From the NCBI GenBank assembly GCA_023414355.1, contig JAEZOB010000010.1, positions 62,001 through 126,000 of the forward strand: a stretch of DNA of 64,000 nucleotides, read 5' to 3'. Source of the DNA: Bacillota bacterium (GTDB lineage: Bacteria > Bacillota > Clostridia > Lachnospirales > Lachnospiraceae). The notes beneath the pieces are model-generated. The model was not told the origin of the DNA. It did not search any database and was given only the letters and a program-made list of their open reading frames with translations. The position numbers and the translations under genes are program-made. Below, one piece after another: positions 9,092 through 17,974 of this stretch (position 1 is its first letter; each line of letters opens with the position of its first letter).

Positions 9092-9161
9092 TATTTCGAT
9101 GATAAGTCACAATATCTAGTGTTTTTATCAAAAATCGAACAAATTATGTCAAGATATAGAC

Positions 9162-9196
9162 AAAAAGGTAGAGCTTAGGAAATTAGCCCTAAGCTC
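9162..9196 (-). terminator. Terminator of lgt
   Basis: Stem GAGCTTAGG (9171-9179) with CCTAAGCTC (9188-9196) and an 8-nt loop. On the minus strand it is followed by TACC and a T-run, 28 bp after the lgt stop. Confidence 0.7.
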
Positions 9197-9223
9197 TTAG
9201 CATACTTTCTGCATTATTTACTA

Positions 9224-10165
9224 TTATCGCTTTTTTCGTCTGATCAAGCTATATCTTTTATAAATCAGGTAGGCTCCGGCGACGATTACCATCACAGCAG
9301 ATACGAGTTGAGAAACAGCGAAGGAGGTACCCCACAGAAATAGCTGATCTGTTCTCAAGCCCTCTATCCATACTCTGCCGAGTCCATAACCCACCAGATA
9401 CAGAAGGATGATCTCGCCGTCAAATTTCTTATGTTTCGTATAGAGTATGAGAAAAACCAAAAGGCAACTATTCCAAAGTGATTCATAAAGGAAGGTAGGA
9501 TGTACCTGAATAAATCTTTCCCCATCAATCATCACTGCCTTATCTCTGATTTCGAGTATTCTCTCGAGAGCACCCGGCTTTCCTGAATACATATTCTGCA
9601 GTCTGGATACAGGGGTGGATTCCCGAAACACTCCGGACACATCATTTACATTCAGCCTCATGGCAAATAATCCGTCCGAATACCTACCGAAAGCCTCTCG
9701 ATTAAAGAAATTTCCCCACCGTCCAATGATCTGTCCTATAACCAATCCGACACAACCGGTGTCAGCCAAAAGCCAGAAATTATATTTCTTGATTCTTGCA
9801 AAAACGACTGCGGCCAATACTGCGGCTATGATACCCCCATAGATTGCTAGTCCCCCTGTTCTCGTATTAAATACTGACAACGGGCGGTCCTTAAACTCCT
9901 CAAGGGCAAAAACAACATAATAAGCTCTGGCTCCGATTACAGCGGCAACGATTGCCACCATCGCAAAATCCAGATATAGTTCCGTATTTTGACCCGTCCT
10001 CTTCGCCATCCATTCTGCTATTAGCCAACCACACAACATCCCAAAGCCAATCACAACTCCGTAAAGTGCTACATAATAGCCAAAGATATCAAAGCCTGAG
10101 GCGACATGATCTAATGAAATCCCCAAATTAGGGAAATAGATATCCGAACCATAAATAGTTTTCAT
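9224..10165 (-). CDS. lgt: Prolipoprotein diacylglyceryl transferase Lgt
   Basis: Membrane enzyme that moves a diacylglyceryl group from phosphatidylglycerol to the lipobox cysteine of prolipoproteins. The 313-residue product has about seven membrane segments, the signature GRWGNFFNREAFG, and the HPTFLYESLWN motif of bacterial Lgt, ending in a basic cytoplasmic tail. It appears to be a single-gene unit: a terminator hairpin follows it and a 258-bp repeat-bearing spacer precedes it. A substrate in this window is the GerMN lipoprotein at 39912-40829. Confidence 0.95.
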   Translation of the reverse strand: MKTIYGSDIYFPNLGISLDHVASGFDIFGYYVALYGVVIGFGMLCGWLIAEWMAKRTGQNTELYLDFAMVAIVAAVIGARAYYVVFALEEFKDRPLSVFNTRTGGLAIYGGIIAAVLAAVVFARIKKYNFWLLADTGCVGLVIGQIIGRWGNFFNREAFGRYSDGLFAMRLNVNDVSGVFRESTPVSRLQNMYSGKPGALERILEIRDKAVMIDGERFIQVHPTFLYESLWNSCLLVFLILYTKHKKFDGEIILLYLVGYGLGRVWIEGLRTDQLFLWGTSFAVSQLVSAVMVIVAGAYLIYKRYSLIRRKKR

Positions 10166-10190
10166 AATAATCTCCTTATTTAAGGGAACA

Positions 10191-10330
10191 AATGTGAAGG
10201 AAAAACACCTTCACACCCGAAGAACTGCGATGTTCGTGCAGTGGCACTCACACCTTGTTCTTCATTGATTATCTGAGCTGCTGCTTTGCAGCATTATGTC
10301 TGGAAGTGTAAAAATCTTGCTTTTCACACA
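10191..10330 (-). repeat. Structured ~140-bp intergenic element, copy A
   Basis: Read on the minus strand, it shares a clear core with copy B at 56437-56577, including CATAATGCTGCAAAGCA, GAAGAACAAGGTGTGAGTGC and TGCACGAACATCG. Its hairpins are GTGT/ACAC plus AAAA/TTTT (10306-10329), GCTGC/GCAGC, an outer GAAGAAC/GTTCTTC stem (10219-10225 with 10257-10263) enclosing GTGC/GCAC (10236-10247), and GTGAAGG/CCTTCAC (10194-10214). No coding potential was seen. It sits between ychF and lgt. Confidence 0.65.
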
Positions 10331-10423
10331 AATCACTTTTTTAGAAAACATCTGAAGACTTCTGCTTAAGACGTTGCTCTTTATGCTTGTCACAAATAAA
10401 AGTATACCGGTTTCACAGATCAA

Positions 10424-11521
10424 TTATACATTAAAACGAAAGAGAACTACATCCCCGTCCTGAACTACATATTCCTTACCCTCAGAACGTACCAGCCCCT
10501 TTTCTTTTGCCGCGTTATAATTTCCGCATTCCACAAGATTATGATAATTTACGATTTCCGCACGGATGAAGCCACGCTCAAAATCAGAATGGATCTTTCC
10601 GGCTGCCTGCGGTGCCTTTGTACCAACCTTAATGGTCCAGGCTCTGGTCTCCTTAGGGCCTGCTGTCAGGTAGCTGATCAGACCAAGAATATGATAGCTT
10701 GCCTTAATGAGCTTCTCAAGACCGGATTCCTTTAGTCCAAGCTCCTCTAAGAACATACGCTTCTCATCTTCCTCCAACTCTGCTATCTCCTGTTCGATCT
10801 GCGCACAGATGACAAATGCCTCAGAAGCCTCCTGTTCAGCAATACTACGAACCTTCTTTACATAGTCATTTCCTGCACCATCATCTGACAGATCTTCTTC
10901 CTTCACATTGGCGGCATAGATCACCGGTTTTGCTGTCAGAAGATTATAGCTGTCAAACAACTCCTGCTCCTCCGCATCCTCAATCTGGAAGACCTTAGCC
11001 ATCTTCCCTTCCTCCAGAAGAGCCTTTAAGCGCTCCTGCATTACAAGCTCTTTTGCAAGCGCTTTATCATTCTTCGCACCCTTAATGGTCTTGGACATTC
11101 TGCGCTCCAAAATCTCGAGATCAGAGAAGATCAATTCTAGATTAATAGTTTCAATATCTCTGGCAGGATTCACAGACCCATCAACATGAATTACGTTACT
11201 GTCATCAAAACAACGGACTACATGAACGATCGCATCGACCTCTCTGATATTGGATAAGAACTGATTTCCGAGTCCTTCTCCCTTGGACGCACCCTTAACC
11301 AGGCCAGCAATATCTACAAATTCTATGACCGCCGGAACGATTTTCTCGGAATGATATAAATCTCCCAAAACCTGTAATCGTTCATCGGGAACCGGAACGA
11401 TACCGACATTGGGATCAATGGTGCAAAAAGGATAATTGGCAGATTCTGCACCTGCTTTAGTTAAAGAATTGAAAAGTGTGCTCTTGCCTACATTGGGTAA
11501 GCCTACGATACCTAATTTCAT
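10424..11521 (-). CDS. ychF: Redox-regulated ATPase/GTPase YchF
   Basis: Obg-family P-loop NTPase that binds ribosomes and prefers ATP (OLA1/YchF group). The 365-residue product has the standard length: GLPNVGKSTLFN P-loop at residues 7-18, switch region NYPFCTIDPN, DIAGLVKGAS (G3), a central coiled-coil insertion, and a C-terminal TGS-like domain ending GKEYVVQDGDVVLFRFNV. The next gene upstream, thiN, ends only 35 bp before its start, so it could be the last gene of the large murE-to-thiN group, or transcribed alone. Confidence 0.96.
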   Translation of the reverse strand: MKLGIVGLPNVGKSTLFNSLTKAGAESANYPFCTIDPNVGIVPVPDERLQVLGDLYHSEKIVPAVIEFVDIAGLVKGASKGEGLGNQFLSNIREVDAIVHVVRCFDDSNVIHVDGSVNPARDIETINLELIFSDLEILERRMSKTIKGAKNDKALAKELVMQERLKALLEEGKMAKVFQIEDAEEQELFDSYNLLTAKPVIYAANVKEEDLSDDGAGNDYVKKVRSIAEQEASEAFVICAQIEQEIAELEEDEKRMFLEELGLKESGLEKLIKASYHILGLISYLTAGPKETRAWTIKVGTKAPQAAGKIHSDFERGFIRAEIVNYHNLVECGNYNAAKEKGLVRSEGKEYVVQDGDVVLFRFNV

Positions 11522-11556
11522 TCGTGTATTCCTTCCTTATTATAAATTAAATATGA

Positions 11557-12246
11557 TTAATCTCTGGTTTCCATGACTAGTATAATTCCCTCTTGGAATT
11601 CAACTCTGGCAATCTCATCTACTATCTCGTTGCTGATGCCCAGGCTGCTTCCGATTGACAGGATTACATTGTCAAGAGGATAATAAAAGCCCTTCAGAGT
11701 CAGTCCCTTGACATCCCCGCCAAAGGGAAGCAACGATACATAATCTCCAAATTGCCCGGCCTTTTCTATGAGAAAGCTCTCCCTCTTCAGATAAAGCTTA
11801 TTGTTCTGATCTACGATAAATGCATCCACTTTTTGTTGTAACAAAGGCAGCAGCAGATGGACGTTCGCCAGTGTATGATCCATGCGGCTCCCTGTCGCAC
11901 CGACAAGTGTGATGCTTGACGGATCCTGCATCAATGCCAGTTCGATAGCGATCTGCGTATCCGTCTTATCCTTCTCTCTCGGAAAGGTCTCTATTGGTGC
12001 GGATTGACTACGATATTGCTCCAGAACAGCTTCCGGAACCGAATCAAAATCTCCGACAATATAATTCGGTTTTAACTTAAGGCGATCCGCTAATACGAGA
12101 CCGCTGTCAGCGACGATAAGTAAGGAGAATTTCTCCTGTTCCAAAAGCTTGATAAGAAATTCTTCGTCTGTCCGCCCACCTGTAATGATCAGTATCTTAT
12201 TTTCCTTCTTAATAATAACCCTCTCCTGTCTCTGATCAGGCTTCAC
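11557..12246 (-). CDS. thiN: Thiamine pyrophosphokinase ThiN
   Basis: Converts thiamine and ATP to thiamine diphosphate. Family motifs are GDFDSVP (diphosphate and metal binding), DKTDTQIAIELA and GATGSRMDHTLAN (substrate binding). The start is uncertain. The long in-frame ORF reaches deep into rpe, and no ATG, GTG or TTG follows the strong GGAGAGGG site near 12220. I place the start at a GTG (12246) that overlaps the end of rpe by 11 nt and has AAGGTG before it. An ATT codon at 12216 or 12213, just after GGAGAGGG, would give a more typical N-terminus (IKKENKILIITGG). Confidence 0.88.
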   Translation of the reverse strand: MKPDQRQERVIIKKENKILIITGGRTDEEFLIKLLEQEKFSLLIVADSGLVLADRLKLKPNYIVGDFDSVPEAVLEQYRSQSAPIETFPREKDKTDTQIAIELALMQDPSSITLVGATGSRMDHTLANVHLLLPLLQQKVDAFIVDQNNKLYLKRESFLIEKAGQFGDYVSLLPFGGDVKGLTLKGFYYPLDNVILSIGSSLGISNEIVDEIARVEFQEGIILVMETRD

Positions 12247-12904
12247 TCTGACACCTTGCAAACACCTGACGAAAGTCAGAGATGTTTTCCATAATATTGC
12301 CCTTGAATACCGAAGTACCGGAGACAATGACATTTGCTCCTGCGCAAACAGCCCGATCCACATTATCTATGGTTATCCCGCCATCTACCTCAATATCAAG
12401 CTTGAGGCCAAGCCGATCCGCAAGTTTTCTTAGTTCGCGTACCTTCTCAAGCATACCCGGTATCATCTCCTGGCCACCAAAGCCGGGATTTACTGTCATA
12501 ATTAACACCATATCCAAGTCTCCCAGGATATACTCCAGAATGCCTAGCGGAGTGGCCGGATTGAGGGATACCCCTGCTTTCAGACCCAGCTCTTTGATCC
12601 TGGCAACCGTCCTGTGAAGATGAGTACATGCCTCCGCATGTACCGTAATGATATCGGCGCCGGCAGCCTTGAACTCCTCCAGATACCTTATCGGCTCGGT
12701 TAACATCAGATGAACATCAAAAATAAGCTTCGAATTCTTTCTGATCGAAGCTATTACAGGCATACCAAAGCTTATGCTGGGAACGAAATTCCCATCCATC
12801 ACATCAATATGAAGATATTCTGCTCCAGACTGTTCCACCAGGGCAATCTGCTCTCCCAGTCTGTAAAAATCAGCCGCCAAGATAGAAGGGGCAAGTTTCA
12901 CCAT
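12236..12904 (-). CDS. rpe: Ribulose-phosphate 3-epimerase
   Basis: Interconverts ribulose 5-phosphate and xylulose 5-phosphate in the pentose phosphate pathway. This 222-residue TIM barrel shows KLAPSILAADF, DVMDGNFVPSISFG (metal-binding Asp), VHLMLTEP with the metal-binding His, MTVNPGFGGQ (phosphate loop) and EVDGGI. The ATG at 12904 follows GGAGG by 5 nt; an upstream TTG at 12916 overlaps that ribosome site and is less likely. It lies between rsgA and thiN, an order common in Firmicutes. Confidence 0.95.
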   Translation of the reverse strand: MVKLAPSILAADFYRLGEQIALVEQSGAEYLHIDVMDGNFVPSISFGMPVIASIRKNSKLIFDVHLMLTEPIRYLEEFKAAGADIITVHAEACTHLHRTVARIKELGLKAGVSLNPATPLGILEYILGDLDMVLIMTVNPGFGGQEMIPGMLEKVRELRKLADRLGLKLDIEVDGGITIDNVDRAVCAGANVIVSGTSVFKGNIMENISDFRQVFARCQSEA

Positions 12905-12930
12905 AGTATCCTCCAATCACAAACAAAACA

Positions 12931-12947
12931 TAATGCCGCTTTGCGGC
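12931..12947. repeat. Short perfect hairpin in the rsgA-rpe spacer
   Basis: ATGCCGC-TTT-GCGGCAT is a perfect 7-bp stem with a 3-base loop. It resembles the GCTGCAAAGCAGC hairpin followed by CATTATGTC in the ~140-bp element at 10191-10330. The 163-bp spacer may hold a more diverged copy of that family. Confidence 0.35.
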
Positions 12948-13067
12948 ATTTCATTAACCAAAGAAAAACTCGGATTGAACACCACAAACGTGAATGAAAT
13001 ACATAGTCTTCCATATGTGAAGATGTTTTTCCAGCATAATTCCGGATTATTGAATTATCTTCACATT

Positions 13068-13949
13068 TTAATAACGTCTCTGGTTTTTTAATTCCTCGTA
13101 TAGTGTTACATAATTCTCATAGCGAAGCTTACTGATCTTATGCTCCTTCAGAGCATCCTTTACAGCACAGCCCGGTTCGTTCAGATGATTACAGCCGATA
13201 AAACGACATTCTGATTCCAAGGAACGAAACTCCACAAAATAATCCTTCAATTCTTCCTTCTCAATCTCATCGATATATAGTGAGCTAAAACCTGGAGTAT
13301 CCATGAGATACGTATTCTCTTCTACATAAATCAATTCAGAATGCCTTGTCGTATGCTTTCCGCGTTTAATTTTCTCGCTGATATTTCCGGTTTCCATATT
13401 AGCTTTTGGTTGGATCAGATTAATGAAGGTAGACTTTCCGACTCCGGAGGGACCGGCCAAAACAGTTGTCTTACCTCTCATTTTGTCATAAAGCATTGCT
13501 GTACCTTCTCTCTGCAGCATACTGGTAAAGACCACCTCATAACCGCAGAGCCGGTAAGTATCTCGAAGCAAAGAGATTTCTCCCTCTGAAACAATATCCA
13601 TCTTATTAAAACAAACAATTGCACTCACCTGTTGTTTCTGCATCATAATCAGGAAGCGGTCCAAAAGATTTAGATTAGGATCAGGCTCCGCTGCTGCAAA
13701 TATGACCATAGCTTGGTCAACATTCGCAACCGCGGGCCGTATTAGTTCGTTTCTTCTCGGTAAAATTCGGGCAATGGTTCCATTTCCCTCCGGTTGATCT
13801 TCGGTATCTATCTCTACATCATCACCAACGAGAGGTTTGATTTTTTGATTTCGAAAAATCCCTTTCGCCCTGCACTCATAAATCATGTTGGTCTCCGGTG
13901 CATGTACATAATAAAAACCTGCAATACCTTTGATAATCTTACCTTTCAA
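13068..13949 (-). CDS. rsgA: Ribosome small-subunit GTPase RsgA
   Basis: Circularly permuted GTPase acting in late 30S maturation. Domains in order: N-terminal OB fold (about 1-65), GTPase domain in permuted order with NKMD (G4) before GPSGVGKSTFIN (P-loop) and DTPGFSS (G3), and a C-terminal zinc knuckle with CRFIGCNHLNEPGC. At 293 residues it has the usual length. Its start is 1 bp from the prkC stop, so the two are almost certainly co-transcribed, a linkage typical of Firmicutes. Confidence 0.96.
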   Translation of the reverse strand: MKGKIIKGIAGFYYVHAPETNMIYECRAKGIFRNQKIKPLVGDDVEIDTEDQPEGNGTIARILPRRNELIRPAVANVDQAMVIFAAAEPDPNLNLLDRFLIMMQKQQVSAIVCFNKMDIVSEGEISLLRDTYRLCGYEVVFTSMLQREGTAMLYDKMRGKTTVLAGPSGVGKSTFINLIQPKANMETGNISEKIKRGKHTTRHSELIYVEENTYLMDTPGFSSLYIDEIEKEELKDYFVEFRSLESECRFIGCNHLNEPGCAVKDALKEHKISKLRYENYVTLYEELKNQRRY

Positions 13950-13950
13950 G

Positions 13951-16050
13951 CTATTCCTCCACAGGTGAAAATTCTATGGTCCAAGTAGTTTCTGTATCTC
14001 CGGGTGCTATAAATAGTGCTCCGTCCACATACATTCTTACGGTACCTACACTGGAACTGCTACTAACTTGTGATACTGTGTAAGGGAAGTCGGTATTAGA
14101 AAGAGGTCCCTCAAAGATTGACGTCAGGTTTCCGTCCTGCTCCATCTCCAACACAATATCTGCATCTTCACTGTCGATGTAATCAAATGGGTTAACATCG
14201 ATGACTACCGAACCACTATATGTCTGATTCGCATTCTTTAATCCCGAGCTTACGATAATGTCTACTACAGTACCGGCATCTACCTTTTGTCCGGCTGTAT
14301 TACTCTGATAAGTTACGATTCCCTTATCATAGGTATCAGAACTTTCATAGGAAACGTTACCCTTCACCAGGCCCTCTTTGGTCAAAGCCTGTGTAGCAGC
14401 CTTCTCGGTCAGTCCGATCAGGTTCGGCACAGCAACCTGCTTATTCTCAGAACCTGAACTTACCATAACCGTAACACTATCTCCGCTTTTCGCAGTGGTC
14501 TGTCTTGCAGGATTTGTCTCAATAACACGTCCTAATTCAATCTCATCGCTTGCCACATATTCATGCTTCAGTTTTAATCCCAATTCTGTCAGCTTCTTAT
14601 CTGCCTGCTCTTCTGTGAGGCCGTATACATTCGGTATCTCGAAGGCTTCTGCACCTAAGCTGATCGTCAGGAGTACTACGGAGGATTCCTCTACTTCATT
14701 CCCAGCCTGGGGATATTGAAGCATTACTTTACCTTCTTCAATCGTATCAGAGTATTCCTCTGTATATCTTACATCCGCTTTCGCCGAAAGTGCCTTAATA
14801 GAAGCTTCTGCATCCTCCTTAGTCAGACCAAGGACATCAGGCACTTCATAAACTACTGCATTCGGGCCGGGAGTAGGCATTCCTGTTAACTCCGGTGAAG
14901 GAGAGACACTCACTTCGATTCCGGGATTATCACCGGGATCCTTCTTGCTGCCTCTGGTGGAAATAAACCAGATGACAGAACCAACAATCAGAACGGCAAG
15001 AATTACGATAGCCACGATGCTGCCTACCATAAACATCTTCTCTACCTTACTGTCTACTGTATCAAGATCCTCGTCATCTTCTTCCGTCATTTTCTTTGTC
15101 TGAACACTTCTGGTATCACGAAGATCCTCATCTAAATATACTCCGCTTTTAATTTTCCCTAAATCATCAGAAATATTAATCGTTGGGGAATCACTGGAAA
15201 CAAAAGCCGGAATCTGAACAAAATCTCCGTCCGGATTGGAAATTGCTCGTTTTAAATCGGTGATCAGTTCAGAAGCAGAATGGTATCTTCTTTCAGGCCG
15301 TTTCTGCATACATTTCTGAACGATCTTATCAACACTGACAGGAATCTCGGAGTCCAGTTCTCGCAGGGGCATTGCTTCACCCTGAATATGGAGGAGCGCT
15401 ACCGATACAGTATTGTCACCGGCGAATGGAACCTTGCCGGAAAGCATCTCATAAAGGGTTACACCTAAGGAATAGATGTCACTCTTCTCATCGCTGTATC
15501 CACCTCTTGCCTGTTCCGGAGAAAGGTAATGTACTGAGCCCATCGCATTGGAGGTAATTGTATTTGAATTGGTTGCTTTTGCAATACCAAAATCAGTCAC
15601 CTTTACTTTTCCATCTCTGGAAATAATAATGTTTTGTGGCTTAATATCCCTATGAATTATGTGATTGTCATGCGCTGCTTCCATACCCTGAGCAATCTGA
15701 ATACCGATACCGACTGCCTCCTTGATATCAAGCTTTCCCTTACGTTCGATAAATCTCTTTAAGGTAATTCCCTCTACCAGCTCCATAACAATATAATGCA
15801 GACCACTGTCATCTCCGACATCATAAACATTTACGATATTGGGATGGGATAAGCCTGCAGCAGATTGAGCTTCCGCTCTGAATTTATTTACAAAGCTTTT
15901 ATCACTAGAGTATTCCGGCTTTAATACCTTTATCGCCACGAATCTGTTTAGTCTTTGGTCTCTGGCTTTATATACATCAGCCATACCTCCTGATCCTACC
16001 TTATCAATGATTTCATAGCGATCGCTGATAATCATACCGGGTTTTAACAT
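13951..16050 (-). CDS. prkC: PASTA-domain Ser/Thr protein kinase PrkC
   Basis: Hanks-type membrane kinase sensing muropeptides or lipid II through extracellular PASTA repeats. The 699-residue product has a glycine loop GSGGMADVY (19-27), catalytic HRDIKPQN (D135), DFG (153-155), a juxtamembrane acidic linker, one membrane span at about 340-364, three PASTA domains (about 396-465, 466-533, 534-603), and an extra C-terminal extracellular domain (about 604-699) rich in Ser and acidic residues. Its partner phosphatase is directly upstream, 17 bp away. Extracellular PASTA repeats and the PASTA-bearing PBP at 2634-4583 may share cell-wall ligands (inference). Confidence 0.95.
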   Translation of the reverse strand: MLKPGMIISDRYEIIDKVGSGGMADVYKARDQRLNRFVAIKVLKPEYSSDKSFVNKFRAEAQSAAGLSHPNIVNVYDVGDDSGLHYIVMELVEGITLKRFIERKGKLDIKEAVGIGIQIAQGMEAAHDNHIIHRDIKPQNIIISRDGKVKVTDFGIAKATNSNTITSNAMGSVHYLSPEQARGGYSDEKSDIYSLGVTLYEMLSGKVPFAGDNTVSVALLHIQGEAMPLRELDSEIPVSVDKIVQKCMQKRPERRYHSASELITDLKRAISNPDGDFVQIPAFVSSDSPTINISDDLGKIKSGVYLDEDLRDTRSVQTKKMTEEDDEDLDTVDSKVEKMFMVGSIVAIVILAVLIVGSVIWFISTRGSKKDPGDNPGIEVSVSPSPELTGMPTPGPNAVVYEVPDVLGLTKEDAEASIKALSAKADVRYTEEYSDTIEEGKVMLQYPQAGNEVEESSVVLLTISLGAEAFEIPNVYGLTEEQADKKLTELGLKLKHEYVASDEIELGRVIETNPARQTTAKSGDSVTVMVSSGSENKQVAVPNLIGLTEKAATQALTKEGLVKGNVSYESSDTYDKGIVTYQSNTAGQKVDAGTVVDIIVSSGLKNANQTYSGSVVIDVNPFDYIDSEDADIVLEMEQDGNLTSIFEGPLSNTDFPYTVSQVSSSSSVGTVRMYVDGALFIAPGDTETTWTIEFSPVEE

Positions 16051-16067
16051 ATTAGTTCACCTCATTT

Positions 16068-16787
16068 TCATACTTTAATAATAATGATTGCAATATTATC
16101 CTTACCACCGTTTTCATTGGCACACTTAACCAAATCCTTGGCAGCAGCTTCCGGATCATTATTTTCCTTGATGATCCGTTCGATTGTTTCGTCCTCCAAC
16201 ATATTCGTCAGACCATCCGAGCACATAAGTACAGTATCTCCGTCTTCCAGATTAACCTCAAAAAAGTCAGGCTCAACGACCTCATTCACACCGATCGCTC
16301 TGGTTATTATGTTCTTGTTAGGATGGCAACGGGCTTCACTTCTGTTCAGCTCGCCGGTTTTCACCATCGCCTCGACCAGACTGTGATCCTCTGTAACCTG
16401 TCTGATCTGTTTCCCAATGACATATAGTCTGCTGTCTCCCACATTGGCAACATACATTTCTTTATCAAATATGGTTGCCGCCACAAAGGTCGTCCCCATA
16501 CCTTCTAGCTCACTTTGTTCCTTTGCTTCATTTCGAAGGGCTTCATTTGTCTGTTTGATTGCCGATTCGATTAAGGCGATTGGCGAGACCAGCTCGTTCT
16601 CCTCAATCTTTTGGCGAAAAAATTCAACACAGTATCTTGAAGCATAATCGCCAGCATTATGTCCTCCCATACCGTCCGCAACTACGAACAGATTCGGCAG
16701 CCTGCCAATGGCACCTTCGCTGCAAAAGACGTAATCCTGGTTAATCCTCCGTCGTTCTCCAATATCTGTTATTGAAAATGCTTTCAA
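16068..16787 (-). CDS. stp: PP2C-type Ser/Thr phosphatase (PrpC/Stp)
   Basis: Metal-dependent PPM phosphatase that reverses PrkC phosphorylation. Motifs: RRRINQDYVF near the N-terminus, VADGMGGHNAGDYAS (metal-binding Asp), VANVGDSRLYV, EDHSLV and MCSDGLTNM; the end has KDNIAIIIIKV. The likely start is TTG at 16787, five nt after GGGAGGTG, giving MKAFSITDIGERRR. The longer frame to 16817 would add ten residues that include the ribosome site and overlap rlmN. The product is 239 residues, normal for the family. Confidence 0.94.
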   Translation of the reverse strand: MKAFSITDIGERRRINQDYVFCSEGAIGRLPNLFVVADGMGGHNAGDYASRYCVEFFRQKIEENELVSPIALIESAIKQTNEALRNEAKEQSELEGMGTTFVAATIFDKEMYVANVGDSRLYVIGKQIRQVTEDHSLVEAMVKTGELNRSEARCHPNKNIITRAIGVNEVVEPDFFEVNLEDGDTVLMCSDGLTNMLEDETIERIIKENNDPEAAAKDLVKCANENGGKDNIAIIIIKV

Positions 16788-16813
16788 GACTGCACCTCCC
16801 AGTTCAAACAACT

Positions 16814-17857
16814 TCAAATGCTATTCTTATCTATATAGCTTTTTCTCAGTTGTCCACAGGCAGCGTTAATATCCGTGCCCATTTCTCTTCTAATAGTAAC
16901 ATTAATTCTGTTTTTTTCAAGTATAAATTTGAAATTTTGTATATTTTTGCTTCCTGATTTCCGGTAATCCCTTTCCTTAATTGGATTAACCGGAATAAGA
17001 TTTACATGGCAGTTTAAGCCTTTTACCAGCCTACACAATTCCCTCGCATGCTCCTCCTCATCGTTTACAGAAGCTACCAAACTGTATTCAAAGGTCAGAC
17101 GTCTGCCAGTCTTTTCATAATAATAACGGAATGCATCCATGACCTCAGACAGTTCATACTTAGCAGCAACAGGCATGAGTTTCTTTCTGATCTCATTATT
17201 AGGTGCATGAAGAGATAGGGCAAGGGTTATCGGAAGATCTTCTTCTGCCAAAGCACGGATCTGATCGGGTATACCACAGGTGGATACAGTGATATTTCTG
17301 GCACTGATATTAAGACCCTGCGGATCGGTCAATATTCTGAGAAAGCGGATCAGATTATCATAATTATCAAGCGGTTCCCCTGTCCCCATCACTACAACAT
17401 TGGATACCCTCTCTCCCGAGATACGCTGAATACGATAAATCTGATCCAGCATCTCTGAGGGAAGCAGATCCCTTTCCTTTCCGCCAATGGTTGAGGCACA
17501 GAATTTACAGCCCATCCTGCAACCGACCTGAGACGAGATACATACACTGTTTCCATGATGATATTTCATCAGTACGCTTTCGATGACCCTGTCATCCTTT
17601 AGACGAAATAAAAATTTTATGGTTCCATCCGTTTCCGAATGAAGGGCATCTACTTCTTCCAGTGTGGTCATCGGATAATTCTCGGCAAGCTTCGTCCGGA
17701 GCTCCTTCGGAAGATTTGTCATTTCTTCATAGCCTTCGGCAAGCTTCACATGAAGCCATTCATAAACCTGCTTCGTACGAAATTCCGGTTGCCCCATGGA
17801 TTTCATATGCTCCGATAATTCCTTATAATAGTATGATTTTATATCTAATTGCTCCAT
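16814..17857 (-). CDS. rlmN: 23S rRNA (adenine-2503-C2) / tRNA (adenine-37-C2) methyltransferase RlmN
   Basis: Radical-SAM dual-specificity RNA methyltransferase. The 347-residue product has the 4Fe-4S motif CRMGCKFC (C113, C117, C120), the VVMGTGEPLDNYDN segment, VSTCGIP, the LSLHAPN segment and, near the C-terminus, INAACGQL with the methyl-carrying cysteine. It sits between rsmB and stp in the same order as in many Firmicutes; a 117-bp spacer separates it from rsmB. Confidence 0.97.
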   Translation of the reverse strand: MEQLDIKSYYYKELSEHMKSMGQPEFRTKQVYEWLHVKLAEGYEEMTNLPKELRTKLAENYPMTTLEEVDALHSETDGTIKFLFRLKDDRVIESVLMKYHHGNSVCISSQVGCRMGCKFCASTIGGKERDLLPSEMLDQIYRIQRISGERVSNVVVMGTGEPLDNYDNLIRFLRILTDPQGLNISARNITVSTCGIPDQIRALAEEDLPITLALSLHAPNNEIRKKLMPVAAKYELSEVMDAFRYYYEKTGRRLTFEYSLVASVNDEEEHARELCRLVKGLNCHVNLIPVNPIKERDYRKSGSKNIQNFKFILEKNRINVTIRREMGTDINAACGQLRKSYIDKNSI

Positions 17858-17974
17858 ATACTTTCCTGTTCCAACCGGTTTGGATAACCTCGGTTAATTG
17901 CTTATAATTAGCTAATTTTAATATAGAAAGAAGTCATTCCGTGTCCTGGCAAATAAATTATCCTGGCAGGAGTT

